From UBA8079 sp049601915 (GTDB taxonomy: Bacteria > Pseudomonadota > Alphaproteobacteria > UBA6615): a DNA stretch of 64,000 bases. Location of the stretch: positions 186,001 through 250,000 of the forward strand of contig JBMYRB010000002.1 of assembly GCA_049601915.1 (NCBI GenBank), written 5' to 3'. A program made the position numbers and the translations under genes. Below, one piece after another: positions 25,759-34,552 of the stretch (its first letter is position 1; each line of letters begins with the position of its first letter). Under the pieces are notes generated by a model. That model saw nothing but the letters and a program-made list of their open reading frames with translations. It ran no database searches and was not told the origin of the DNA.

Positions 25759-26527
25759 CGCGCGCGCGAACATAAGCCTGGCGGCCCGCGGCCTGCTGAA
25801 GAGCTTCGGCGGGCTGGTCGCGACCGACAACCTGTCGCTCGAGGTCACCCGCGGCGAGATCCATGCGGTCATCGGCCCCAACGGTGCAGGCAAGACGACG
25901 TTCGTAAATCTCCTGTCGGGTATCCTGAAACCCGACGGCGGCGAGATCTTGTTCGAGGGGCGCAACATCACCCGCCTGTCCGCCGCGGCCCGGGTCAATC
26001 AGGGCCTGGCCCGTTCGTTCCAGATTACCAGCATCTTCCGGGACTTCACGGTGCTGGAGAACGTCATGCTCTCGGTCCAGGCCGGGCAGGGGCACAGTTT
26101 CCGTTTCTGGGAGCCCGTGGCCAGGGACGAAAGCCTGTGCGGTCCCGCACGTGAGTTGCTCGAGAAGGTTGGTCTCGGTGACCGGACCGACGTGATCGCC
26201 GGCAATCTCGCCCATGGCGAGCAACGCCAGCTCGAGATCGCGATCTCGCTGGCGACCAACCCGACATTCCTGCTGCTCGACGAGCCCATGGCCGGCATGG
26301 GCCCGGAGGAAAGCCAGGGGATGATCGACTTCTTGAAGGCGCTCAAGGGCGACTACACGATGCTGCTCATCGAGCATGACATGGACGCGGTCTTCGCACT
26401 GGCCGACCGGATCACGGTGCTGGTCTACGGCAAGGTGATCGCGACGGGCACGCCGGAAGAAATTCGCAATGACGCGTCGGTGCGCGCGGCCTATCTCGGT
26501 GATGACGCAAAAGGGGAGACGGGTTGA
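25751..26527 (+). CDS. LivG-type ABC transporter ATPase 1
   Basis: The 258-residue ATP-binding subunit has Walker A IGPNGAGKTTF, the family loop FQITSIFRDFTVLENVM, the ABC signature as NLAHGEQRQLEIAISLA (a LAHGEQ variant of LSGGQ) and Walker B LLLDEPMAGM, with the switch His in LLIEHDMDAVF. Energises the transporter and pairs with the LivF-like subunit that follows. Confidence 0.92.
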   Translation: MNDARANISLAARGLLKSFGGLVATDNLSLEVTRGEIHAVIGPNGAGKTTFVNLLSGILKPDGGEILFEGRNITRLSAAARVNQGLARSFQITSIFRDFTVLENVMLSVQAGQGHSFRFWEPVARDESLCGPARELLEKVGLGDRTDVIAGNLAHGEQRQLEIAISLATNPTFLLLDEPMAGMGPEESQGMIDFLKALKGDYTMLLIEHDMDAVFALADRITVLVYGKVIATGTPEEIRNDASVRAAYLGDDAKGETG

Positions 26528-27228
26528 TGCTCGAGGTGCGTGCTATCGAGGCCTCCTATAGCGCCAGCCAGGTGCTGTTCGGCATGGACCTCAAGGTTGG
26601 CGCGGGCGAGGTGGCGACATTGCTGGGGCGCAACGGCATGGGCAAGACCACGACCGTGCGCGTGATCATGGGCATCATTCAGCCCCATGGCGGCCAGATC
26701 ATGTTCGACGGCATCGGCATCCAGGGCCAGCCGTCCTATAAGGTGGCCCGGGCGGGCATCGGGCTGGTGCCCGAGGGGCGGCAGATCTTCCCCAATCTGT
26801 CCGTCCGCGAGAACCTCATCGCCACCGCCCGCAGGCGCGACGGCGACGGCGAGAACTGGACCTTCGACAAGGTGATCGACCTGTTCCCGGCGTTGTCGGC
26901 CCGGCTGGAGAGTGCGGGCAACCAGCTCTCGGGCGGTGAGCAGCAGATGCTGGCGGTCGGCCGCGCGCTGATGACCAACCCCCGGCTGCTGGTGCTGGAT
27001 GAGGCGACCGAAGGCCTCGCGCCGCTCATCCGGACAGAAATCTGGAAATGCCTCGCCGATCTCAAGACCGCCCGCCAGTCGATCTTGGTGATCGACAAGA
27101 ATGTCGAGGCGCTCACCAAAATCGCCGACCGCCACCACATCGTCGAGAAGGGCAAGGTCGTGTGGACAGGCACGTCCGATGAGCTGCGTGCAGACGCGAA
27201 GCTCCAAGCGCGGTATCTGGGGGTTTGA
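26527..27228 (+). CDS. LivF-type ABC transporter ATPase 1
   Basis: The 233-residue subunit shows Walker A LLGRNGMGKTTT, LVPEGRQIFPNLSVRENL, signature NQLSGGEQQMLAVGRALM and Walker B LLVLDEATEGLAP. The ATG at 26527 shares one base with the previous gene's TGA and is preceded by GGGGAG; a TTG one codon earlier is possible. In the switch region the sequence reads LVIDKNVEAL, with Lys in place of the usual His of the H-loop (LVEQN in many LivF proteins also lacks His). It ends the transporter operon. Confidence 0.92.
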   Translation: MLEVRAIEASYSASQVLFGMDLKVGAGEVATLLGRNGMGKTTTVRVIMGIIQPHGGQIMFDGIGIQGQPSYKVARAGIGLVPEGRQIFPNLSVRENLIATARRRDGDGENWTFDKVIDLFPALSARLESAGNQLSGGEQQMLAVGRALMTNPRLLVLDEATEGLAPLIRTEIWKCLADLKTARQSILVIDKNVEALTKIADRHHIVEKGKVVWTGTSDELRADAKLQARYLGV

Positions 27229-27285
27229 GGCCGGACCGTCGTGCCAGTGGCGCGGCGGAAGCCGGCTGAAAAATAGAAAGAATCC

Positions 27286-27370
27286 CGTCATGCCCGGGCT
27301 TGATCCGCGCATCTCGAATCTCGGAGCGTGGTAAACTGACAAGATGCCCGGATCAAGCCCGGGCATGACG
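27286..27370. repeat. dispersed palindromic repeat, copy 3
   Basis: It begins CGTCATGCCCGGGCTTGATC and ends GATCAAGCCCGGGCATGACG: the two arms are perfect 20-base inverted complements, making this the best-preserved copy. It fills the gap between convergent LivF-type and benzoate-CoA ligase genes. Confidence 0.9.
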
Positions 27371-27428
27371 AGGGGCTCGGGAAATGTTCGACTGGCTTAC
27401 GCCGCGCCACTGGCACGACGGTCCAGTC

Positions 27429-29000
27429 TCACCCCCGCAACTTGAACCGCTGGATCTTGCCCGTCGCGGTCTTCGGCAGCTCGTCCACGAAATGCACCCA
27501 GCGGGGGTATTTATAGCGGGCGAGTTCGGCCTGGCAGAAGGTCTTGAGGTCTTCGGCGAGCGCGTCGGATGCGTCGCTTGCGTCCTTCAGAATGATGAAC
27601 GCCTCGGGCTTGATGAGTTCCTCGTCGTCCGGCCGGCCGATCACGGCGGCTTCTAGCACCGCGTCATGGGCCACCAGCCTTGCCTCGATCTCCACCGGCG
27701 AGACCCAGATGCCGCCGACCTTGAGCATGTCGTCGCTGCGCCCCTGGCAAGTGAAGAATCCGTCTTCGTCCACGGAATAGGAATCCCCGGTGCGGATCCA
27801 GCCGTCGGTGATGGCCGCGGCCGTGCGTTCGGGCTGGTTCCAGTAGCGCGAGGTGACCGACCCGCCCTTGATCAGCAGGTTGCCGATCTCGCCCGTGGCC
27901 ACGGGCCGGTCCTCGTCGTCGACGATCCGCGCCTCGTAGCCCGGGACCAGCTTGCCGCTGGCGCCCGGCTTGGCATCGCCGGGCCGGTTGCCGATGAAGA
28001 TGTGCAGGATCTCGGTGGTGCCGATACCGTCCAGAATCGTAAGTCCTGTTTTGTCCCGCCAGCGCTCGAACAGGGTGGCGGGCAGGGATTCCCCGGCCGA
28101 CACGCAGGCCCGCAGGCTCGAGAAGTCCGCCTCCGTGTTCTCCAGCGCTTGGAGCTGGGCCGCGAACAGGGTCGGCACCGCGTAGTAGATGGTGGGGCGG
28201 TAGCGCTCGATATAGTCGGCCATGACCTCCGGGGTCGGCCGGCCCGCGAACAGGACTGCCTGGCCGCCGGTCCACAGCGGAAACATCATCGCGTTGCCCA
28301 GCCCGTAGGCGAAGAACAGCTTGGCGGCGGAGAAGGCGATTTCATCGGCCGCGAATCCAAGCGTCTCGACACCGTAATACTGACTGCACACCACCATGTC
28401 CCGGTGGGCATGAACAGCACCCTTTGGCGTACCGGTCGAACCGGACGTGTAGAGCCAGAAGCAGTCGGCGTCGGCGGTGGCGGTGGCGGCCTCCAGCGTG
28501 GGGGCGGCCGCCGCCATGCGCGTGGCGAGGCTGTCGTCATTCCCTTCGGTGGGGAAATCATGCGCCGGCTTCGCCGCGGCGATGGCCGGCTGCATGGTCT
28601 CGGCGAATTCCGGCGACCAGACCACACAGGCCGCCCCTGAATCCTCAATGATAAACTGGTGGTCGCCCGCGCGCAGGAGAGTGTTCACGGGCACCGGCAC
28701 GAAGCCCGCCTTGATCGCTCCCCAGAAGGCGAAGAAGAAGGCCGGGCAGTCCTTGATGGCCAGGATCACCCGGTCGCCGGGCGCGAGGCCCAGCTCGGCC
28801 AGCGCGTTGCCCGCACGGTTCACGGCCTCGGCGAGTTCGGCGTAGCTGGTGTCGCCGTCGTCGTCGCGGATGGCAATCTTGTCGCCCCGGCCGGCGTCGA
28901 GGTGCCGGTCGATGAAGGGCACGGCCACGTTGAACTGTTCTGCGAAGCTCAGTGTGGTGGGGCTGGTAGACGTGTCGACGGTGACGGTGTTGGTGGTCAT
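27429..29000 (-). CDS. benzoate-CoA ligase family protein
   Basis: The 523-residue ANL-superfamily ligase converts benzoate (or a close aryl acid) plus ATP and CoA to the acyl-CoA, the first step of the box route. Motifs: A3 LYTSGSTGTPKGAVHAHRD near residue 175, AAKLFFAYGLGNAMMFPL typical of benzoate-CoA ligases, LDGIGTTEILHIFIGN (A5), RTGDSYSVDEDGFF, GRSDDMLKVGGIWVSP and catalytic Lys in TATGKIQRFKL. Start ATG at 29000 is used; upstream open frame lacks homology. It is the last gene of a boxC-boxB-ligase operon, with BoxB ending 11 bases upstream. Confidence 0.9.
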   Translation of the reverse strand: MTTNTVTVDTSTSPTTLSFAEQFNVAVPFIDRHLDAGRGDKIAIRDDDGDTSYAELAEAVNRAGNALAELGLAPGDRVILAIKDCPAFFFAFWGAIKAGFVPVPVNTLLRAGDHQFIIEDSGAACVVWSPEFAETMQPAIAAAKPAHDFPTEGNDDSLATRMAAAAPTLEAATATADADCFWLYTSGSTGTPKGAVHAHRDMVVCSQYYGVETLGFAADEIAFSAAKLFFAYGLGNAMMFPLWTGGQAVLFAGRPTPEVMADYIERYRPTIYYAVPTLFAAQLQALENTEADFSSLRACVSAGESLPATLFERWRDKTGLTILDGIGTTEILHIFIGNRPGDAKPGASGKLVPGYEARIVDDEDRPVATGEIGNLLIKGGSVTSRYWNQPERTAAAITDGWIRTGDSYSVDEDGFFTCQGRSDDMLKVGGIWVSPVEIEARLVAHDAVLEAAVIGRPDDEELIKPEAFIILKDASDASDALAEDLKTFCQAELARYKYPRWVHFVDELPKTATGKIQRFKLRG

Positions 29001-29011
29001 GGGATCAGCGC

Positions 29012-30430
29012 TCAATGGAACAGCACATACTCGAAGTCGATGGGCTGGCCGTGGATGCCGCGCTTGGGCGGCGCGATCCAGCTGGCCATCTTGCCCGGCT
29101 CGGTGACCGGCATCATCAGGGAGTTCACATACGTCTTGTCCTCGTCGGTCGGCAGCCAGTCCGCCTTTCGTTTTGACCACTCCTCGGCCGAGATCAGCTC
29201 GCCCTCGGGAGTCGCCTCGATGGCCGAATAGATGCCGATCGAGCGGTTGAACTTCTCGTCCGGCAGGGTGAGTTCGACGTCGACGTCATGGGCGGCGATC
29301 ATCTTGTTGAAGCGGTTGAGCCCGCGCTGGCTGTCGGCGGTGTAGTCTTGGCGCAGTTTCAGGTTCATCGCCGTCAGCGCCGAGATGGTCTCGCTGTCGA
29401 TGTCGCCGTCCTCAGTGACCTTGGCGATTTCCATCTGTTCGCCGTCGAGCTTGTGGTCGTCATCGATTTTCGTCTCCTGGTAGCGGCCCTTGAGGCCCAT
29501 GGAGAAGTAGTTCGCGGCATTGGTCGAGCGCTCCGAGCCGAACAGGTCCAGGCAGATCGAGTAGTGGAAATTGATCCACTTCTGGACCGTCTCGAGGTTG
29601 ATGCCGCCGAAGGGGCGCACGTCAGTCGTGTCATGTTCGCGCATCAGTTCGCAGGTTCGCTGCAGGACGCGCATCACGCCGGTCTCCCCCACGAACATAT
29701 GGTGGGCCTCTTCCGTCAGCATGAAGCGGCAGGTGCGCGACAGGGGATCGAAGCCGGATTCGGCCAGCGCCGCCAGCTGGAACTTGCCGTCCCGGTCCTG
29801 AAAATAGGTGAACATGAAGAACGACAGCCAGTCGTCGGTCTGCTCGTTGAAGGCCTGGAGGATCCGCGGCCGGTCCGGGTCACCCGCGTGGCGCTCGAGC
29901 ATCTCGTCGGCCTCCTCGCGCCCGTCGCGTCCGAAATAGGCGTGCAGCAGATAGACCATGGCCCACAGGTGGCGGCCTTCCTCGACGTTCACCTGATAGA
30001 GATTGCGCAGGTCATACAACGACGGCGCGGTGCGGCCGAGCTGGCGCTGTTGCTCCACCGAGGCGGGTTCGGTGTCTCCCTGGGTGACGATCAGGCGGCG
30101 CAGCTCGGTGCGATACTCGCCGGGCACTTCGGTCCAGACCGGCTCATCCTTGTGGGCCCCGAAGGCGATCTTCCTCTCGGGGCCGGGCTCGGCGAGAAAG
30201 ACACCCCAGCGATAGTCGGGCATTTTCACGTGATCGAAGATGGCCCAGCCGTCGGTGTCCACGCTGATGGCGGTACGCAGATAGACGTCGATGTCGGTGG
30301 ATTCGACCGGCCCCATGTCCTTCCACCACTGAATATAGGCCGGGTGCCAGCGTTCCAGTGCGCGCAACAAGCGGCGGTCGTCGCCGAGGTTGACGTTGTT
30401 GGGGATCATTTCGTTGTAGTTGGCTTTCAT
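29012..30430 (-). CDS. boxB: benzoyl-CoA 2,3-epoxidase subunit BoxB
   Basis: The 472-residue protein is the oxygenase component that epoxidises benzoyl-CoA with O2 in the aerobic box pathway. It belongs to the non-heme di-iron carboxylate family: the helices with EEGRHLWAM (about residue 150) and TEEAHHMFVGE (about residue 240) carry the expected Glu/ExxH ligands. The N-terminus MKANYNEMIPNNVNL and length match BoxB. A flavin/Fe-S reductase, BoxA, must supply electrons; none is encoded in the window. boxC lies immediately upstream (4 bases). Confidence 0.93.
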   Translation of the reverse strand: MKANYNEMIPNNVNLGDDRRLLRALERWHPAYIQWWKDMGPVESTDIDVYLRTAISVDTDGWAIFDHVKMPDYRWGVFLAEPGPERKIAFGAHKDEPVWTEVPGEYRTELRRLIVTQGDTEPASVEQQRQLGRTAPSLYDLRNLYQVNVEEGRHLWAMVYLLHAYFGRDGREEADEMLERHAGDPDRPRILQAFNEQTDDWLSFFMFTYFQDRDGKFQLAALAESGFDPLSRTCRFMLTEEAHHMFVGETGVMRVLQRTCELMREHDTTDVRPFGGINLETVQKWINFHYSICLDLFGSERSTNAANYFSMGLKGRYQETKIDDDHKLDGEQMEIAKVTEDGDIDSETISALTAMNLKLRQDYTADSQRGLNRFNKMIAAHDVDVELTLPDEKFNRSIGIYSAIEATPEGELISAEEWSKRKADWLPTDEDKTYVNSLMMPVTEPGKMASWIAPPKRGIHGQPIDFEYVLFH

Positions 30431-30434
30431 GGTC

Positions 30435-32090
30435 TCAGACCCGCCTGCGGTCATATTCGGGTTGTTTGCCGGTGCCGAAGAGCTCCAGCGCGCCGCCGTC
30501 ACCCACGGCGTTGGGACGTTGGAATATCCAGTTCTGCCACGCACTCAGGCGCGCGAAAATCTTGCTTTCGATGGTCTCGGGCCCGGGGAAGCGCAGGCTC
30601 GCCTCCATGCCCGTCAGCGCGTCGGGCGAGAAGGCGGCGCGGGCCTCGATGGCCAGGCGCACCTCGTCCCCCCAGTCGATGTCGTCGGGCGCGAAGGTGA
30701 CCAGGCCAAGCTCCTCGGCGTCAACCGCCTCCAGCGTAGCGCCGATTTCGGCCTCGACGGCGGCCAGGGCGTCGTCGTCGCCGTAGAAACGCGTTTGCAG
30801 CCGGGTCAGGCCCGTGCACATCCCCAACGGACCTGTGTTCATTCCGGTCAGCGCGATGGTTGCGGGCGGCAGGTTCGAGCCGTCCTCCTCGAAGGCGCCG
30901 TCGAGCATGTAGGACCGGTCGGCGGCAAGCGCGAGCTCGAGCAACGTACCGGTGAAGCAGGAGCCGGGCTCGATTAGCGCCAGCAGGGACCGTGAGGACA
31001 CGTCGATGCGTTTCAGAGTGCGGCGCAGATAAAGCGTGATCTCGCGGACCAGCCAGTCGTCGGCATGTTCGAGCAGGGCGTCGTCGTGGGCCGCGACCAT
31101 TTCGCCATCGCCCTCGGTGCGGAACACCCAGGTGCCGATCTCCGTCTCGTTGAACCGCAGATGTAGGATCGCGTCGTCGAGCTCCCGGGCGATTGCCAGG
31201 GGCCAGAAATCCACGCCCGCAGCGTGAATGCCGACAATGTCTTCCGGAGGCGGGCCGGCGGGTGCACGCACAGTGAAAGTCGCGGTGCGGGCGTCTCGGT
31301 CGAGGCCGACCGTGAGATGGGGATAGGCGATCTCCGCGTCGCCCATCTGGCGCGCTGCCGGCGCGAGGTCGATTCCTTGGGCGTCCGCTGGCCGATCCGA
31401 GCCCGCGACCCGTGCTGCCGTGCGATCGCCGACCGTCTCTTCAAGCTTCGAGCGTGGCACCAGCGCGTCCACCAGCTTCCATTCGAGCGCCCGCTTGCCC
31501 CGCAGGCCCTCGCCGGTGGTGCAGAAGAAATCCGCCCGGTCCCGGCGCACATGGCGCTTGTCCACCACCCGGGTCAGCCCGCCGGTGCCCGGCAGCACCG
31601 CTAGCAGGGGAACTTCCGGCAGGGAGACCGCGCTCGACCCGTCGTCGATCAGCAAAATTTCGTCACAGGCAAGTGCCAGCTCGTAGCCGCCCCCCGCGGC
31701 CGTGCCGTTGACCATGCAGATATAGGCCTGGCCGGAATTTTCGCTCGCATCCTCGATGGCGTTGCGGGTCTCGTTGGTGAACTTGCAGAAATTCACTTTA
31801 TGGTCGTGGCTGGAGACCTTGAGCATGGGGATATTGGCCCCGGCGCAGAACACCCGGTCCATGGCCGAGGTGACCACAACCGCGGCCACTTCCGGATGTT
31901 CGAAGCGCAAGCGTTGAATGGCGTCATACAACTCGATGTCGACACCCAGATCATAGGAGTTGAGCTTGAGCTCATAGCCCGGCGCTAGCCCGCCAGCCTC
32001 GTCCACGGCGAGGGTCAGGGTCGCAACCCGCCCGTCGATCGAAAGCTGCCAGTGCCGGTAGCGTTCCGGGTGTGTTTCAAAGGCGATCAT
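30435..32090 (-). CDS. boxC: 2,3-epoxybenzoyl-CoA dihydrolase BoxC
   Basis: The 551-residue crotonase-family enzyme opens the BoxB epoxide ring non-oxygenolytically and releases formate, giving 3,4-dehydroadipyl-CoA semialdehyde. Sequence features: FCAGANIPMLKVSSHDHKVNF oxyanion segment near residues 90-110, NGTAAGGGYELALACDE and SLPEVPLLAVLPGTGGLTR with the catalytic Glu region. The protein is about twice the length of a normal hydratase because of a second crotonase-like half, as in BoxC. It is the promoter-proximal gene of the operon. The semialdehyde dehydrogenase for the next step is not in the window. Confidence 0.93.
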   Translation of the reverse strand: MIAFETHPERYRHWQLSIDGRVATLTLAVDEAGGLAPGYELKLNSYDLGVDIELYDAIQRLRFEHPEVAAVVVTSAMDRVFCAGANIPMLKVSSHDHKVNFCKFTNETRNAIEDASENSGQAYICMVNGTAAGGGYELALACDEILLIDDGSSAVSLPEVPLLAVLPGTGGLTRVVDKRHVRRDRADFFCTTGEGLRGKRALEWKLVDALVPRSKLEETVGDRTAARVAGSDRPADAQGIDLAPAARQMGDAEIAYPHLTVGLDRDARTATFTVRAPAGPPPEDIVGIHAAGVDFWPLAIARELDDAILHLRFNETEIGTWVFRTEGDGEMVAAHDDALLEHADDWLVREITLYLRRTLKRIDVSSRSLLALIEPGSCFTGTLLELALAADRSYMLDGAFEEDGSNLPPATIALTGMNTGPLGMCTGLTRLQTRFYGDDDALAAVEAEIGATLEAVDAEELGLVTFAPDDIDWGDEVRLAIEARAAFSPDALTGMEASLRFPGPETIESKIFARLSAWQNWIFQRPNAVGDGGALELFGTGKQPEYDRRRV

Positions 32091-32203
32091 GGGTTCGCTT
32101 TCCCCTCTTGTTTGCCGCTAGAACAGTAATCGAAGCCCATCACTTTGTGGACCCGATAGTCGGTACATCGAACGAATTAGCGAGACCCGAAAGGAATTTG
32201 GCG

Positions 32204-33001
32204 ATGTCGTCTGCCACCATCCCCGACATGCAGCATCTGACTGCTGCGGGGCGCTGCCTCGAATATTACTGGACGGCCGAACATGACGGCGACAGCCCGG
32301 CGCTGATTTTTCTCCATGAAGGGCTGGGGTCGGCCGGTCTTTGGCGGGATTTCCCGGCCTTGCTCACCGCGGCAACCGATCTCCCCGCGCTGGTTTATTC
32401 CCGCTACGGCTATGGTGGCTCGGACGTGCTGGCGGGGCCGCGCGGCGTCGACTACATGCATACCGAGGCGCTGGAGGCGCTGCCGGTGATCCTCGATGCC
32501 CTCGATCTCGATGATGTGATCCTGGTGGGGCACAGTGACGGCGGCTCGATCGCCGCGATCCACGCCGGGGCCGGGCAATGGCCGGTGCGCGGCCTGATCC
32601 TGGAGGCACCGCATTTCTTCGTCGAGGATGAAAGCATCGCCGGGATCGAGGACGCGAAGACCGCCTATGAGACCACCGATCTGCCCGAACGCATCGCGCG
32701 CCGTCACACCGATGGCGACAAGACATTCTGGGGCTGGAACGACATCTGGCTCAGCCCGGCCTTTCGCGACTGGAACATCGAGGAATACCTTCCGAGGATT
32801 ACCTGCCCGACGCTTGTTATCCAGGGCGTGGACGATGAATACGGTACCGAAGCGCAACCCGCAGCCATCGGACGGCAATCCTCGGGCCCGGTCGACGCCG
32901 TGATGGTGCCCGATTGCGCGCACACGCCACATCGTGACGCGACCGAGGGCGTGCTGGAGTTGATGGCCGACTTCGCCGTCGCCCTGACGGATGTGGACTG
33001 A
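32204..33001 (+). CDS. alpha/beta fold hydrolase
   Basis: The 265-residue hydrolase has FLHEGLGSAGLWRDFP (oxyanion region), nucleophile VGHSDGGSIAAIH at about residue 110, acidic residue region QGVDDEYGT and catalytic His in DCAHTPHRD. ATG at 32204 follows AAGGA. It is divergent from boxC with 113 bases between starts, so it may be co-regulated; enzymes like this often serve as thioesterases or ester hydrolases in ring cleavage pathways. Substrate is unknown. Confidence 0.85.
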   Translation: MSSATIPDMQHLTAAGRCLEYYWTAEHDGDSPALIFLHEGLGSAGLWRDFPALLTAATDLPALVYSRYGYGGSDVLAGPRGVDYMHTEALEALPVILDALDLDDVILVGHSDGGSIAAIHAGAGQWPVRGLILEAPHFFVEDESIAGIEDAKTAYETTDLPERIARRHTDGDKTFWGWNDIWLSPAFRDWNIEEYLPRITCPTLVIQGVDDEYGTEAQPAAIGRQSSGPVDAVMVPDCAHTPHRDATEGVLELMADFAVALTDVD

Positions 33002-33058
33002 GCCCGCGTTTGAACCGAGCCCGCCTGTGGATGACCCGCTACTGTTAGGCGGCACCGC

Positions 33059-33077
33059 GGAATGATAAAAGCATTCC
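33059..33077. promoter_or_regulatory. palindrome abutting the dihydroorotase-like start codon
   Basis: GGAATG-ATAAAAG-CATTCC is a perfect 6-base inverted repeat with a 7-base spacer, ending at the base before ATG 33078. It leaves no obvious Shine-Dalgarno sequence in the 15 bases before the start. It could be an operator or an RNA hairpin that limits translation. Confidence 0.35.
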
Positions 33078-34406
33078 ATGGCTGAAACTTACGATCTGAT
33101 CATCAGGGGTGGCGACGTCTGGGCCACCGGCGGGCTGGCCCAAACCGACGTCGCGGTGCGCGATGGCAGGATCGCCCATGTCGGCGATCTGGGCGGCGCC
33201 GACGCCGGCACGGTCATCGATGCAGGTGGTCTCACCGTCCTGCCCGGCATGATCGACAGCCAGGTGCATTTCCGTGAGCCCGGCAACGAGCAGAAGGAAG
33301 ACCTCGAATCCGGCACGCGTTCTGCGGCACTCGGCGGCATCACCGCCGTCTTCGAGATGCCGAACACCGATCCCCTGACCACCAGTGCGGAAGCGCTGGC
33401 CGACAAGATTTCCCGCGCCGAGGGCCGGTCCTGGACCGATCACGCCTTCTTCATGGGGGCGTCGGCTGAGAATGCGGACGATCTGGCCGAGCTGGAGCGC
33501 GTGCCCGGCTGCTGCGGCGTGAAGATGTTCATGGGCAGCTCCACCGGCAATCTTCTGGTGCCCGACGACGAGACCGTCCGCCGGGTGCTCTCCAACGGCA
33601 CCCGCCGAATGTCGGTGCATTCAGAAGACGAATACCGGCTGAACGAACGAAAAGACGAGCGCGTGGAGGGGGACCCGTCGTCCCACCCGGTCTGGCGCGA
33701 CGAGGAAACCGCGATCCGCTCGACCAGGCGTCTCCTGAAGATCGCGCGGGAGATCGGGCGCCGCGTGCATGTGCTCCACATCACGACAGCCGAAGAGGTC
33801 GAGATCCTCGCCCGGTACAAGGACGTGGCGACCTGCGAGGTCACGCCCCAGCATCTCACCCTGGCCGCCCCCGACTGCTACGAACGCCTCGGCAGCTACG
33901 CCCAGATGAACCCGCCGATCCGCGGCGAGGCCCATCGTGCCGGGCTGTGGCGCGGGATCGAACAGGGCGTGTTCGACGTCATCGGCTCCGACCACGCGCC
34001 CCACACGAAAGAGGAAAAGGCGCAACCCTATCCCGCCAGTCCATCGGGCATGCCCGGCGCCCAGACGACGGTGGCCGTTATGCTCGACCATGTGGCCAAC
34101 GGCCGGCTGAGCCTGGCACGCCTGGTCGATCTCTTGTGTTCGGGCCCGCAGCGTATCTTCAACATCGCCGGCAAGGGCCGCATCGCCTGGGGCTACGACG
34201 CGGACTTCACGCTGGTCGACCTCAAGGCGAAGCGGGAAATCTCGGCCGACTGGCTGGCCTATAAATGCGGCTGGTCGCCCTATGAGGGCATGAACATCAC
34301 CGGCTGGCCCGTAGGCACCATCATCCGCGGCAACGTGGTCATGCGCGACGGCGAACTGGCGTACGCGCCCGTGGGCGAACCGGTGCGGTTCGTGGAGACG
34401 CTGTAG
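33078..34406 (+). CDS. dihydroorotase family protein (PyrC/AllB-type) with one altered metal ligand
   Basis: The 442-residue amidohydrolase belongs to the dihydroorotase/allantoinase family, which closes carbamoyl-aspartate to dihydroorotate or hydrolyses related cyclic amides. Present ligands include the carboxylated-Lys segment GVKMFMGSSTGN, VHSEDE, HVLHITTAEE and the catalytic Asp in GSDHAPHTKEEK. The usual DxHxH start of the site is DSQVHFREPG: D60, Gln62 in place of the first His (codon CAG at 33261) and H64. The substitution occurs in a group of homologues, so catalysis may persist or the protein may be a non-catalytic or metal-variant paralogue. Neighbours hisI and cobW support a zinc-related context. 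It has a normal length and ends near a repeat. Confidence 0.85.
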   Translation: MAETYDLIIRGGDVWATGGLAQTDVAVRDGRIAHVGDLGGADAGTVIDAGGLTVLPGMIDSQVHFREPGNEQKEDLESGTRSAALGGITAVFEMPNTDPLTTSAEALADKISRAEGRSWTDHAFFMGASAENADDLAELERVPGCCGVKMFMGSSTGNLLVPDDETVRRVLSNGTRRMSVHSEDEYRLNERKDERVEGDPSSHPVWRDEETAIRSTRRLLKIAREIGRRVHVLHITTAEEVEILARYKDVATCEVTPQHLTLAAPDCYERLGSYAQMNPPIRGEAHRAGLWRGIEQGVFDVIGSDHAPHTKEEKAQPYPASPSGMPGAQTTVAVMLDHVANGRLSLARLVDLLCSGPQRIFNIAGKGRIAWGYDADFTLVDLKAKREISADWLAYKCGWSPYEGMNITGWPVGTIIRGNVVMRDGELAYAPVGEPVRFVETL

Positions 34407-34471
34407 GGCCTGCAGAAAGCGTCCTCCGGCCCTCAACCCAATTCAGTAACGCCCGAAACTCAACCCAACCC

Positions 34472-34545
34472 CGTCATGCCCAGACTTGATCCGGACATCT
34501 CGTCGCCGTCTGCGTGAGATACGCGGACCAAGTCCGCGTATGACG
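34472..34545. repeat. dispersed palindromic repeat, copy 4
   Basis: It begins CGTCATGCCCAGACTTGATC and ends with an arm reading ACCAAGTCCGCGTATGACG. It is about 74 bases long and lies between the convergent dihydroorotase-like and hisI genes. Confidence 0.85.
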
Positions 34546-34552
34546 ACCTGTT

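Noticed and set aside
29001..29180. An upstream extension of benzoate-CoA ligase
   Set aside because: The extra residues overlap boxB in another frame and have no similarity to ligases; ATG at 29000 fits the family start.
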